From: Bolinopsis microptera
Taxonomy: Eukaryota; Ctenophora; Tentaculata; Lobata; Bolinopsidae
Assembly (NCBI RefSeq): GCF_026151205.1
Contig: NC_087076.1
Location: 23,573,600 to 23,637,599 of the forward strand
Direction: 5' to 3'
DNA: 64,000 nt
This document shows positions 12,450 through 23,754 of the stretch, in pieces. The translations under genes were made by a program, and so were the position numbers. Within the stretch, counting starts at the first letter, position 1, and every line of letters begins with the position of its first letter. The notes beneath the pieces are model-generated. The model was not told the origin of the DNA. It did no database searches and saw only the letters and a program-made list of their open reading frames with translations.

Positions 12450-12813
12450 AACTCTTTTAAAACACAGGTGCTATGCATGTGAAAATTTCATATTTTACAG
12501 TCACTGATTGGGTTGACAACTGACAAGGTATTTAAAAAGAAGACAGTAGCATAGGATTTGGAAAAAATCTACTTCATGTACCAATTATTATTGCATCAGA
12601 TATTTACCCTCTTTTCAATTGGTGGATAACGCATTTACAATTGGTTTTATTATACTTTTGGAGGACTTTTATAGGTTTCATCACCTTTTGAACAAGAAGA
12701 ATGAGGACTTCTCACAACTTAGCCAGTCGATTCCTGAAAAGCGTAGAGCAGTATTTCGAATTAAGCTCTTGTTCTCACTCTAGAATCACAAAACTGAGTG
12801 GAAATTTTCAATA

Positions 12814-12819
12814 TAATAT
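12814..12819. repeat. Target site duplication, left copy (TAATAT)
   Basis: Directly abuts the left Polinton terminus and matches 24760-24765 exactly. Confidence 0.93.
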
Positions 12820-13338
12820 AGTAGGACATAAGGTAAGAGTTTAAGTAAAAAAACGCTTCACTCACGTGACATGCTTCCTGTGACCCACGTGACTGTGATA
12901 TTAATTATTTTGTGTCACGTGATGTGTCACATGGTCACATGACCGGCCAATCAGATGCCAATGTGATAGTTAATTGGCAATTATAACACATTAGGTTGTT
13001 GTGATAAGAAGTCACGTGACTCGTGGAATAGTTACTTTATAGTGGATGGTATGTCACGTGACAACATGATCACATGGGTATGCAATCAAATTTCAACCCC
13101 AAAGTTAATTGATGATTATAACACTATTAATTAACTGGATCATATTTAATTTGTTATCAGGGTCCCTACAAATTGGTAATTATAGCACTTTGATGATCAG
13201 GTTGAGTTTGGAACATACAATCTCTATCTTTTGAAAGGGTGATATAACAATAGAAGGAAGTTGACACCTGTTCGTTAGTGGCTCCATGCAGAACACCTGC
13301 TTGATGGGATACACTTGTCCACGCTACTAGTCAACTTG
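12820..13338 (+). repeat. Polinton left terminal inverted repeat
   Basis: About 519 bp, nearly identical to the reverse complement of 24241-24759. Homology ends after CCACGCTACTAGTCAA. It holds five CACGTG E-boxes (12863, 12886, 12916, 13013, 13055). A shorter, diverged inverted relative of its inner end lies at about 13432-13485. Confidence 0.95.
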
Positions 13339-13577
13339 ATCATACTTTTAATCCTATGTACAAGTATATTGTAACATGAGGATGATCTTGGACTCTTTCT
13401 GTTTTTTATTGGGTAGTCAATCAGTAAACCAATCAAGCAGGTGTTCTGCAGGAGCCCACCAATGAACAGATGGCACTTTCCTTCTACAATACTAAAGGCA
13501 AAAGTTATATTTATATAGGAGGAAATTATAAAATATTTCCTTGTGTTTTACAAAAAACCCTGTACTGTTGTTTGTGT

Positions 13578-13586
13578 TATAAAAGG
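13578..13586 (+). promoter_or_regulatory. TATA box of the first Polinton gene
   Basis: TATAAAAGG, a strong consensus TATA box, starts 93 nt before the ATG at 13671. The RING gene at the other end has TATAAATAT at exactly the same distance. Confidence 0.75.
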
Positions 13587-13670
13587 ATTAAAAAGCAGAA
13601 GAAGAAGAAATAATATTCATTTCTCATTTGTTACATTGACCTTTGGTGCTGTTTTATCTGCTCTGATAAA

Positions 13671-14159
13671 ATGACTAATCATGACAATTGGTTGGGTTAT
13701 CTAGTCTCAGTGTTTATCAACCAAACTATGGTTCAATCCAAAGAATGCTGCCCAGGATGTCACGATCAGAAAAACTCACCACTTCTTCATGCTCATCATC
13801 ATTCAGGTCTCTTGGAGAAACTTATCATGTTTCACCCTCTTACAAAAGAAACAATGTTATCAAAGATGAATGATTTAGTTTCAGATTATGTAAAAAAGTT
13901 TCCCAACCCTGAAATTTATGATGAGGCTGGTCAAAAAGTATTGAGAACAATTGGCAAAGACTTTTTGATTCAGAGCAACCCGACATTCATTTACTACAGT
14001 CACTATCTTACACCAGAACGTGATGAACATCTCAATGCTATTCCAATATTTTACATGAAACCCATAAACATGAAGCGAGCTGCAGCAAAAATGACTAAGA
14101 AACAACCAAACAGGAAAAGAGTTAAGAAACAAAACTTTGAGCCAAAAATGGGTATTTAA
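13671..14159 (+). CDS. Polinton small Cys/His protein, unknown function
   Basis: 162-aa ORF from the ATG behind the TATA box at 13578. Residues 27-45 hold a Cys/His cluster (CCPGCHDQ then SPLLHAHHH) of the kind that could bind zinc. The middle is helical, and the C-terminus (from about residue 135) is strongly basic, with KRAAAKMTKK and NRKRVKKQ, suggesting nucleic-acid binding or nuclear targeting. The CxGC..SPLLHxH pattern recalls short ORFs seen in mobile DNA of marine invertebrates, but I cannot name a family. It does not show the HHCC or DDE signature of an integrase. It is the first gene inside the left terminal repeat. Confidence 0.7.
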   Translation: MTNHDNWLGYLVSVFINQTMVQSKECCPGCHDQKNSPLLHAHHHSGLLEKLIMFHPLTKETMLSKMNDLVSDYVKKFPNPEIYDEAGQKVLRTIGKDFLIQSNPTFIYYSHYLTPERDEHLNAIPIFYMKPINMKRAAAKMTKKQPNRKRVKKQNFEPKMGI

Positions 14160-14173
14160 ACAATCGAATTTTA

Positions 14174-14407
14174 GTGATAAACATCATTGTAAAAATGTTT
14201 GAGATTATTGCAACCATTTTTTATACTTCTAACCTACTAGCTTTCAACAATTCGCTGCATTTTAATGTTTGTGGAATGCCTAATGATGCAAACTATATTT
14301 ACCTGGATTCCAATGAAATTTTGTTTGGAGTTGTGGAAGATAGATCCATAGCCCACTACAATTACTCACTATCTGATATATGCCTGTCCAATTCAATTAT
14401 ATACTAA
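14174..14407 (+). pseudogene. Short ORF cut by the inverted duplication
   Basis: 77-codon frame starting just after the preceding gene. Its last eight codons lie inside the 1047-bp inverted duplication that begins at 14383, so the natural 3' end has been lost. The run SLHFNVCGMPNDANYIYLDS is weakly reminiscent of the N-terminal region of the capsid family found downstream, so this might be a displaced 5' piece of the capsid gene. That is a guess from a short stretch. Confidence 0.35.
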
Positions 14408-15429
14408 CCCCATACATTTTCTAGATTTCGAGTCATACATCAAGCAGATGGATCAAACGGATGACTCAAATGTACAGGTTTGAATACTAGTAATACTTTT
14501 ATAAATGCTGTAAATAGCCATTAAGGTTTCTATGGATTTTTTAATAGATGTAGAAACAAGGTTAATATTCGATGATCTTATATTATAATTCATTCAGGCA
14601 ACTAGAAAGGTTAAGGAACATGAAGCTTGTGGGTTCGCGTACAAGGTGGTAACCCCATTTGAGTCCTACCAACAATCTGTAGTTGTGTACAGAGATGACG
14701 GAAGAGGTGGTGTGGCCAACGTATTTGTGGCCATGATGTATGAGGAATACGATCGGTTGCACGACCTAATCTGGGCGGATGAGCCCATGACTCCTCTAAC
14801 GGATGAGGAGAAGCAGGCATTTGCTTCAACCAGATCCTGCTATCTTTGTCACAAACTCCTTGTTGATAAGGATAAAGTAAGAGACCATTGCCACTACACG
14901 TAAGTGAAATACCACACTTTTTATTAATATCGTTTTTATTAGTTTTATTTTATTTAAAATTTTTGATACCTTCAGGATATCACCAAACTCATTAGATTTA
15001 TAACGTTATTTTATATTTTCAGGGGGAAGTATTTCGGAGCTGCACATAGTCTGTGTAATATGAAAAGGGAGACGGATAAACATCTAACAATTGTCTTCCA
15101 TAATTTTAAGGTAATTCTACTATATATATATATATCAATCAAAATAGAGACAATGATGGGATTTAAATTCACACTTCATAGTAACACAATTATTGTTATA
15201 TCCCTAAATTTCATATTTTTTTAACAGGGCTATGATGTGCACTTTGTAATCAAAGCACTCGGAAACATGGAGGATGATCTATGCAACATCAAAATCATCC
15301 CAAATAACTTCGAGAAATACGCATCAGTGTCAACGAGAAAGTTTAGGTTTGTCTCAATACTTTTCATTTTTATGATGAAATATGAAATAATAGCTGTGAA
15401 TTAATTTTTAAATCTATATTCTTGCTAAT
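14383..15429 (+). repeat. Internal inverted duplication, plus copy (polB exons 8-11)
   Basis: 1047 bp matching the reverse complement of 20051-21097 with a constant coordinate sum of 35480, so without net insertion or deletion; every stretch compared was identical. It carries copies of polymerase exons 8-11 (from 14425, 14599, 15023 and 15228) with introns and splice sites, which excludes an RNA-mediated origin. Here they are cut off from the rest of the polymerase. The segment lies against the truncated capsid gene. Confidence 0.95.
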
Positions 15430-16563
15430 CAGAACATTGAAATAATCACAAAAATTCGGGTTCTAACCAATGCAAATGGAAACCCCGCTGCTAATGCCAA
15501 CTTATCAGTGGTTTCCAATCTAGCCAATGCTATTTGGAGGTCAGTTGATGTTGTGATAGGAGAACAAAACCTGCTACAAAGTTTTGATAATAGCTACAAC
15601 ATTGGTTCTTGGTTTGATATTAGCATAAACACTTCTCAAGAGCGTTCACCCTACCTTTATCATAATGAAGGGTTTTATATGGACACTGGGGTGACAAAAG
15701 CAGAGACGGAAAACACAGTTATATACCCTGTAGCTGATGCACATGGGAACACTCCTGCTATCAATAAAGGTCTGAAAACTCGAGCAGATTTAATTGACCA
15801 GGGAAAAAGTTGTACTCTGATTTCTGATCTGAACTGCAGTTTGTTGAAAACAGGTAAACTACTACCTAGTAATCTTGATGTGAGGGTATCACTAACAAAA
15901 AACTACGATGGATTTGTTTTGTTAGAAGCTACTGCTGGAACTCACAAGATAAAGTTTGATAAATGCTATCTCAGAGTAACTTTGCAGCAACCAACTGACT
16001 TTTGTCTCAATTTGATGGAACAGAAGCTCTTAAAAACTCCAGCTATTTATCAAGCAGAAGAAGGAAAGGTGAGTTTCCACTCTATACCAGCTGGTAATGA
16101 ACTAGTCACCATCAACAACCTGTTCCCTCAAGGCAGTCTACCAATAATGTTCACATTTGGAGTTCAGGACAGATCTGCTTATGGAAATACGCGTAACAAA
16201 AATCCTTATACATTCCACCCTATGAAAAAAGCTCAAATTTATGTGGATGGGAAACCATACTTTACTAGTGCTCTAGATGGTGCTGTTATGCATTTTGACT
16301 CATTTTATCAAACTATTGGCTATAAAACAACTGGAGATTGTCAAATTGACCCAATCAACTACATGGTGCATCCTCTACTTTCTATAGATTTAACTGCAGA
16401 TAGGAATGCTAATAGACATCATTTGAATATAAGTCGAAGTGAAGTAGTGAAACTGGATATTGAATTCACAGATCCAGTTCCAGACGGACGTATTCTAGTG
16501 GTATACTCATACTACGATAGAATCATTGAAATTAATTCTGATCGCAGTGTTAAAGTAATATGA
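15412..16563 (+). pseudogene. Polinton capsid protein, 5'-truncated (F54H12.2-like)
   Basis: Frame open from 15412; capsid-like sequence begins at 15433 directly after the inverted duplication ends at 15429. No in-frame ATG precedes the conserved part, so the natural N-terminus is gone. The rest (about 375 codons) follows the family often named F54H12.2-like on Polintons: VSNLANAIWRSVDVVI, NKGLKTRADLIDQGK, LDVRVSLTKN, then near the end HPLLSIDLTAD and ILVVYSYYDRIIEINSDR. I take it as the double jelly-roll major capsid type, though a minor capsid role is possible. A splice-acceptor-like ctaatcag ends at 15432, but joining it to the duplicated exon upstream would shift frame. The stop overlaps the protease start. 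Confidence 0.72.
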
Positions 16564-17006
16564 GTGATGTACGGGGGTTGGGGACTAAGGAGATTGATGA
16601 GTATTTGAGAAGCAGCAGCAAGTTTAAGGGTGCATATCCATGTGATCAAATCCCTAATTTTTCAGATAATGAATATTCAATAATAATTAATGTTGATAAT
16701 TCATTCTTATCTGGTTCACACTGGACTGCTTTGGTTGTTAGAGGAAATAACGTTTATTATTTTGATAGTTTTGGACGGTTATATAATAATAGTTCATTTC
16801 CAACAGATTATATTGAGAATTTAGGTAAAATTTGTTTCTCCAAGAAGATTGTGTTTCAAAATAAAGTTTTACAAAGTTTCCATAGTAATACATGTGGTGA
16901 ATTTTGCATTTATTTTATTAAACAGCTTGAGAAGAATGTCAAATTTCCAGAGATATTTCGTGGTTTTACAGTGAATTTAAATTCAAACGAAAGAATTAAA
17001 TTGTAG
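16560..17006 (+). CDS. PRO: Adenovirus-type cysteine protease (Polinton PRO)
   Basis: 148-aa C48/adenain-like protease expected to process virion proteins of the Polinton particle. The catalytic triad is readable: His54 in SGSHWTAL, Asp69 in YYFDSFG and Cys112 in SNTCGEFC, with Gln105 as oxyanion residue. The length is a little under the usual adenain range and no break is seen. The ATG overlaps the capsid stop as ATGA (16560-16563), which suggests a shared transcript with reinitiation or another non-canonical start. It converges with the polymerase gene, which ends at 17257. Confidence 0.92.
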   Translation: MSDVRGLGTKEIDEYLRSSSKFKGAYPCDQIPNFSDNEYSIIINVDNSFLSGSHWTALVVRGNNVYYFDSFGRLYNNSSFPTDYIENLGKICFSKKIVFQNKVLQSFHSNTCGEFCIYFIKQLEKNVKFPEIFRGFTVNLNSNERIKL

Positions 17007-17256
17007 TGATTAACGGTTTATAATATTTTTTCATTTTATTTTCAAAAAATTTTTTGTTTTATTTTGACAAAATCAATGACATCATATGGCGGGTAAAAAG
17101 ATTAAAAAACTTAAAAAATCATATACGATTCAAATACATAATAGCGAAATAAAGTCAAATCTCTAACACAAACATCAAATTATATTTACAATTCACATAA
17201 TATCAAATTATCAAATTATTTACACTAAAAACGTTTGTCAACTGCAAACAACTTCA
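17007..17256. other. Convergent 3' region between PRO and polB
   Basis: Very AT-rich, with AATAAA on the plus strand near 17148 and on the minus strand near 17033 and 17061. These are likely polyadenylation signals for the two converging transcripts. Confidence 0.5.
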
Positions 17257-18926
17257 CTACTCAGTGGTGTTCAGGTAATGACCGTGAGGACGAGTGGTAA
17301 CCCCATCTTCCAGAATCCATCGTTTGTCGTCATACCGCGTCAAACCAACCTTACACTGGTCGACTGTGTATATGGTGTGGTTCTTGGAGCGGAATGTCAT
17401 CTGGTGGATGTAGTGATCTTCTGGGGACGTCTCTGTCTCATTGATCACAACTGGACCCTGCAAGATTTTTCTGTAGAGCCCATGATGTAGCTCTCTGTCT
17501 TTGACACACTTCTTAACCCCGGCCGCAGTGCTTTTCTGCTTGCCGTTCTCCTTGTCATCTATAAGGATTGAGTACATCTTAGAGCGTAGTCCTGAAAAAA
17601 TGTATAGTTATTTTTTTTTTAATTTTTATTAAAGATGATATAGCAGTGTACTTCAATATGTAAATGAACAGTATCAGATTGAGTTATAATATAAAGTAAA
17701 CAAATTAGAACCATGACAAGAATTAAAAACTAACCTATAAACTCTATTATGATCCAACCCTCAGCCTCATCCTTGAACTTGCCAATAACTGCTTTATTCT
17801 CATTTGAGAACAGCGGATGATCTTCCGCTAGGTTTGAAAAGTCAAAATAACTCTTCAACCTGACCAAGTGTTCACTGTACAAATTTGTACACTTGATATG
17901 GTAGAGGAATGAATCCGTGTCCGTAAAACAGAGTACTGCTTCAGGGAAGTTTGGTTTCATTACCTCGTAGTGAAACTTGTACATGAGCAGTTTTGACAGC
18001 TCAAGGACAGTGAAACCAACATAGATTGGCTTATCCAAGGTAATGGTAGTCTGGGCTACCTCCACCCCTACGAGATTCTCATCAAAGATTTCGAATCTCT
18101 TAAAGGTGGGTTTGGAGGTTTGCCAGGCATGACTCCTTCCCTTGTTGACGAGCACAATCTTCACTCTCTTCCTCACATTCTCCATAGTCTTCCCAAAGAG
18201 GGCATTGTTAAGGAGCTTATAGTAGTCCTTTTCAAACTTATCCACTGCAGCCTGTCTGAGTCTAGTATTTTCTGCTATATACGGAGCAATCCAAGCTTCT
18301 TGTCGAAACCGAATTGCTCGACGTACGTTTTTGAGCACAACACCTTGACTCAGATAGAACTGGAGGTTTCTAAGGTGAATAACATATGCCATCTTCGGGA
18401 AGAAATTGGGAGCAAGTTTGGTCGAGCTGAAGTCATTTCCACACCCTCTTTGGACTCTTATCTCCCTGAAACAAATAGTGGGTGATGAATAAAGATGTTG
18501 ATGTAGATCACGAGTTTCCTAAAATGTTACTATTGATAATTTGATTAACTTATATAACTTATTTCCCCCCCACTTTAGATGTAATAAAACTTCAAGAACT
18601 AACCATGATTTGGGGGAAATCATATCTTTGTTGATTTCCAATCTTTCTGGACACAGTGGGTAGTCACTGGTATGATCGTGAATATCTTGAGGGATCTCAA
18701 GATCGACCTCGAAAATATACCCTTGTCTACCATCAGGATTGAGAGCCATTATGTCTTCCTTGGTCATGTTGGTAGCAATACTCTCCTCAACCCAATCAAA
18801 CTGGTCAATCGGTACAGGTTCAGACATTGCATACCCATACAGATTCTGAAAGGTTGATTATTCTATTTATCATGATTATAAAGTGTTAATTAGTTCTAAT
18901 ATAAAAATGTTAATAAATCATGACTC

Positions 18927-18981
<55 letters not shown>

Positions 18982-21900
18982 AATAAAGAAAAGAATGAAA
19001 TGTACTAACGTTGGCGTCAATATACAACAGATGTGATTCTTCTTTGGCCGGATCAAAGTTGGTCATCTGTGGGTTGTTTGCCACAGCATGACGGTGTGAA
19101 ATGACACTGATGCCACCTGATGATTAGAAGAAAAATGTTAAAATTATTCACCTAATATTTCCTCTGTTATTTCATTACAATCAAACTTATCATTGAACTA
19201 TAAAAAAAGTTTGAAATTCTCAAGATCATTAAACAAACCTCTAATACCAGACTCAAGCATCTGGAGCATATCAATATCCTTTACAATCTGCAGTCTTTTC
19301 TTGGATGTTTTCAGACATGCATCGAATGTAAGTGAGGGTAGGGATATATATGCCAGAGCTTCCAAACCCATCCTATCCCAGCACATCTTTCGATATCTCT
19401 CTATGATATCCGCCAGCAACAGCACGTCCGACACAACATATCTGTAGATTTACAAAAAATTAAAACTCTGAGATGATAGTTTATATTAATCTCGTGATTC
19501 TTTGAAAATTTTACTATTCCTTGCATTTAATCCTCAACAGATATTCAAATCAAATAAACTTACAGGTCATGTAGATCTCCCAATGTGTTCATCCCAAAGG
19601 CTTCCCAAACTGTTTCAACATGTTGGTAGTCTTCATTGGAGAGTTCATCTCCTGTAAGCTCATTCTTGAAAGCAGCTTGCGTAGGGAGTCCTGATAACAT
19701 TTAATTATGTTAGCTAATCATGTATTGTGTATAAAACTGGAGGAATGATAATAACTTTTTATGTGTCTATATAAAGCCTGTAGTTTAATAAATCAATGTT
19801 ATAGTAAGGTAAACAAACCTTCATTAAACTTTGCAGACTCATCCATATAAGAGTAGGGGTAGACCCCTTTCCTTGTAAGAAGTTCAAATTTCTCCTGACT
19901 CCCTTCGTGGTGAGCATCTATATAATCTTTGGTGTGTTTAAGATTATCTAGACCTCTTGTGACCAGGTTCTTCGTTAGAGAGTCAAGAGAAGTTGACAGA
20001 TGTTGTAGTGAGTCTATAAATCTGAAATATATAAGTTTAAATATATTTTCATTAGCAAGAATATAGATTTAAAAATTAATTCACAGCTATTATTTCATAT
20101 TTCATCATAAAAATGAAAAGTATTGAGACAAACCTAAACTTTCTCGTTGACACTGATGCGTATTTCTCGAAGTTATTTGGGATGATTTTGATGTTGCATA
20201 GATCATCCTCCATGTTTCCGAGTGCTTTGATTACAAAGTGCACATCATAGCCCTGTTAAAAAAATATGAAATTTAGGGATATAACAATAATTGTGTTACT
20301 ATGAAGTGTGAATTTAAATCCCATCATTGTCTCTATTTTGATTGATATATATATATATAGTAGAATTACCTTAAAATTATGGAAGACAATTGTTAGATGT
20401 TTATCCGTCTCCCTTTTCATATTACACAGACTATGTGCAGCTCCGAAATACTTCCCCCTGAAAATATAAAATAACGTTATAAATCTAATGAGTTTGGTGA
20501 TATCCTGAAGGTATCAAAAATTTTAAATAAAATAAAACTAATAAAAACGATATTAATAAAAAGTGTGGTATTTCACTTACGTGTAGTGGCAATGGTCTCT
20601 TACTTTATCCTTATCAACAAGGAGTTTGTGACAAAGATAGCAGGATCTGGTTGAAGCAAATGCCTGCTTCTCCTCATCCGTTAGAGGAGTCATGGGCTCA
20701 TCCGCCCAGATTAGGTCGTGCAACCGATCGTATTCCTCATACATCATGGCCACAAATACGTTGGCCACACCACCTCTTCCGTCATCTCTGTACACAACTA
20801 CAGATTGTTGGTAGGACTCAAATGGGGTTACCACCTTGTACGCGAACCCACAAGCTTCATGTTCCTTAACCTTTCTAGTTGCCTGAATGAATTATAATAT
20901 AAGATCATCGAATATTAACCTTGTTTCTACATCTATTAAAAAATCCATAGAAACCTTAATGGCTATTTACAGCATTTATAAAAGTATTACTAGTATTCAA
21001 ACCTGTACATTTGAGTCATCCGTTTGATCCATCTGCTTGATGTATGACTCGAAATCTAGAAAATGTATGGGGTTAGTATATAATTGAATTGGACAGAATC
21101 AATTTATAGTATCACTTTATAAACATTAATAAGTTTATCAAACTGAAAAAAAAAAAAAAAAAAAGTTACGATGTACATTATAAATTTTGTGATTCTGTTA
21201 CCTGCCACTATGTATACAGGCGACTGTACCATCTTATCATAACCCTTGAAATAGAGTACATCCTCATCAGGGAATTTGATTCCCTGCGGCTTAAACCGAA
21301 TGCAACTCTCCTCATGTTTGATGAGGTTGCTTAGTTTTTTAAAACCATGAAAACACCTGTAATGTAAATGAATATTTGAATATATTTTGTTAGTGTGAAG
21401 TAACAGCAATTATGGATATAACATAATTTTTTTTTTTATTAATTTTTTAATTTTTTAATTTTTAGAAATTTAATTCATTACCTCTGACAATGGTGTTTTG
21501 AATTCCTCCCCTTCATCAGCAGGGCATTCAACGATTTGATGAGCACGAAGTGTGTGGTATCACCGTTAGTTAATACCATCACGTTGACTGTGGGGAGCGT
21601 AGGGTCGTCTATTGGTGAAACTCGTACTGGGTAAAATGGCTCGCCTGCTGCCTCCTTGCAGTCATCATAGGCAGCCACATTTATCCTTACACTGAAAATG
21701 CAATCGTGTTGGATATAGGTCAACTTATGATTTCTGAAACTAAACTTAGCATATGAAAATAAGCATAGGAAAATTCAAAGAATTAAATTTATGGTTAAAA
21801 TAATGTGATAGACTAACTTGTTCATCCGCTCGAATTTCCCAATCTGCTGCATGGTGATTGGCCATGTTATGCCATCCTCCTTCATCTCACTCTCGAACTG

Positions 21901-23266
21901 TTTGTAGTAACTCAGTTCACTGGCGTTACCGTCTTTTCGTGGATAAGGATGCTTTTTTGCAATGACACACCACAGTAAACATCTGATGGATAATAATTAT
22001 GGGATTTATATTACTAATACATAATATTGTGATCTTAATCCAACAATATGTTTGAAGAAAGAAAATCATTTAAACCTTAAATAAACTTCACAGTCACTAA
22101 CCTGTTATCCTTGTTCTTAATGTTGAGGAATGCTTGTTTCTTCTTCCTTAACGCAGGAGGCAGCGGAAAATGCTTACCAATTCGCATTGGTGTATATTTC
22201 GTGATGAAAAGGTGTGTGCACTTGAGCCCTTTCACTGCCCATCCCGATCCTAAGGTAAATAGATTAGAATTATGATTAAGCAGAATATTCTCTTAAAATA
22301 GAATTTTTAATTATTATTATACATATTTTATTTTTTCGTGTGGTGATGATGGAGGTAATTATAGCTGTTATAGTATAACCTGATTAACTCACCATTTCTA
22401 GTAAAATTTGTGATTTGCACGGCAATTATATCAATCTGCCGTGCTAGTTCTTCCTCGAGGTTGGTGGATTCCAGAAGCTCTGTAGCGGGTGTGCGAAACG
22501 GTTGCTGCCCCTCTTCAGGTCCAGTGAGTTTACACAAAGCGACCTCGATGCTAAGGTAGAACTTGGCAGCACGGTAGAAGTCCAGTTGGATTCTATAAAA
22601 AATTGTAGTTTAATAGTTAATAACCACAATGTAGTTGCTGTTATAAGAACTGGAGTTATAAGCATAAGTTCGTTTAAAATACTTCTATCACTTACCTAAG
22701 AATATCTGCTATTCTCTCAGCTTCATTCTGCAGAATTTCGGCTACTGCAGGCGATTCTGATGAAATGTTCAAATCTATGATCTTGAACAAGCCGTTCATG
22801 GCAGAGCTTGTCCCCTCCGGATCTTGGTGATCATGAGAAGGCCCTGCTCCATCAGTTCTTCGCCGTTTGGGTTGGGGGCGTGGAAAACCACAGCGAGGAC
22901 GGTGTTGATCACGTGCACGTCCGGTGCTAAACTTTTCTCCGCAATCAGGGCACGGATACCTATAATTAAGCAAATTATATATATATATTTTTTTTTAAAC
23001 AGAAAAAACGAAAATTGCTGGTTTTAAAAAAAACTATAGTTTATCGTTGAGAAAGAATAGAAATATTTAAAAAATAAATAAAAAATTACAAACCATTTTC
23101 GCTGACAGTTCAGGAGATGTTCTGTTAAAGCTGCTCCATTAAGCTCGATGTCAACACAACATACAGGACAAAAATGTCCTGTTCCAATGCAAGTTTGCAA
23201 GTGACGTCTGTAGTTTCCATAAGTCTCAGATTTATTGCATCGAGCACAAAAAATTTCACGAACCAT
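17257..23266 (-). CDS. POLB: Polinton DNA polymerase B, 18 exons, 1274 aa
   Basis: Protein-primed-type family B polymerase. Exons: 23094-23266, 22696-22959, 22393-22592, 22102-22249, 21818-21982, 21482-21691, 21202-21356, 21003-21055, 20581-20882, 20370-20457, 20134-20252, 19819-20021, 19564-19690, 19239-19441, 19010-19116, 18604-18845, 17735-18465, 17257-17591. All borders are GT..AG, phases agree, and the sum is 3825 nt with one terminal stop. N-terminal CxxC/H zinc fingers come first. Exo I DFES is at 439-442, then a CYLC..DHCHYTG zinc site, NFKGYDVHF and SDVLLLAD. Palm motif DANNLYG is at 837-843, split by an intron; KLLNNALFGKTMEN is at 1003-1016 and TDTDS at 1101-1105. Length is normal. 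ATG at 23266; a CTTAAATA box lies 92 nt upstream. Seventeen introns is striking for a Polinton gene. Confidence 0.95.
18922..18985. repeat. A-rich and (AAAT)n tract in a polB intron
   Basis: A run of about 16 A followed by a dozen TAAA units, within the intron between polymerase exons 15 and 16. On the transcribed strand it forms part of the T-rich intron. Confidence 0.9.
20051..21097 (-). repeat. Internal inverted duplication, parental copy
   Basis: Partner of 14383-15429. This copy is in its proper place within the polymerase B gene, spanning exons 8-11 and flanking intron. The 4.6 kb between the copies (15430-20050) could in principle invert by recombination. Confidence 0.95.
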
Positions 23267-23350
23267 GATTAAATGTGGTAAACAAGGTAAACAGCTTGAG
23301 CAAATGAATCAAGTTGATCGGAATAATATGGAAAATGAAATTTTTGTTCG

Positions 23351-23358
23351 TATTTAAG
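23351..23358 (-). promoter_or_regulatory. TATA-like box of polB
   Basis: CTTAAATA on the minus strand, beginning 92 nt before the polB ATG. It is a weaker match than the other two boxes, but the spacing agrees within one base. Confidence 0.5.
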
Positions 23359-23661
23359 CTCGAATCTATTAAAAATTACTTAGCACTCTTATCTATTGTA
23401 ATTGGCAATTTACTATCAGACTGGGAGCTGATTGGATGATAGATAATCACGTGAGACATGCTTGTAACTTGAGTATCCATGAGACACCCTATGACAGTAA
23501 TTCACTTAACTTATGTCCTGGAGTACTGATAACAAATTAAACATAGTAACGAGAGAGTTTATTAATCATCCATATAATTTATCAAATTAATTATTAATTG
23601 TTAGGCAATACTAAACTAATTGAAGTATGAGATAATCCTAAAACCATTTAATGAGGATGTG

Positions 23662-23670
23662 TATAAATAT
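23662..23670 (+). promoter_or_regulatory. TATA box of the RING gene
   Basis: TATAAATAT starting 93 nt before the ATG at 23755, the same distance as the TATA box of the gene at the left end. The polB start lies divergently about 490 bp away. Confidence 0.7.
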
Positions 23671-23754
23671 ATGGAAATTGTATAATGAAACATCAACTTC
23701 ACTATCTGTTTAACTTCAAATCTTCAGTTCGCCAGTGATATTTCAATTTTCAAC

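Noticed and set aside
13671-14159. Integrase N-terminal zinc domain for the Cys/His ORF
   Set aside because: Spacing of Cys and His does not fit HHCC and no DDE core follows.
14611-14829. 72-codon minus-strand ORF, repeated at 20651-20869
   Set aside because: It is the antisense shadow of polymerase exon 9 in both copies of the inverted duplication.
15100-15440. Fusion of duplicated polymerase exon 11 to the capsid via the acceptor at 15432
   Set aside because: The phases do not match (exon 11 ends in phase 2, the capsid needs phase 0), so a direct splice would not give a fusion protein.
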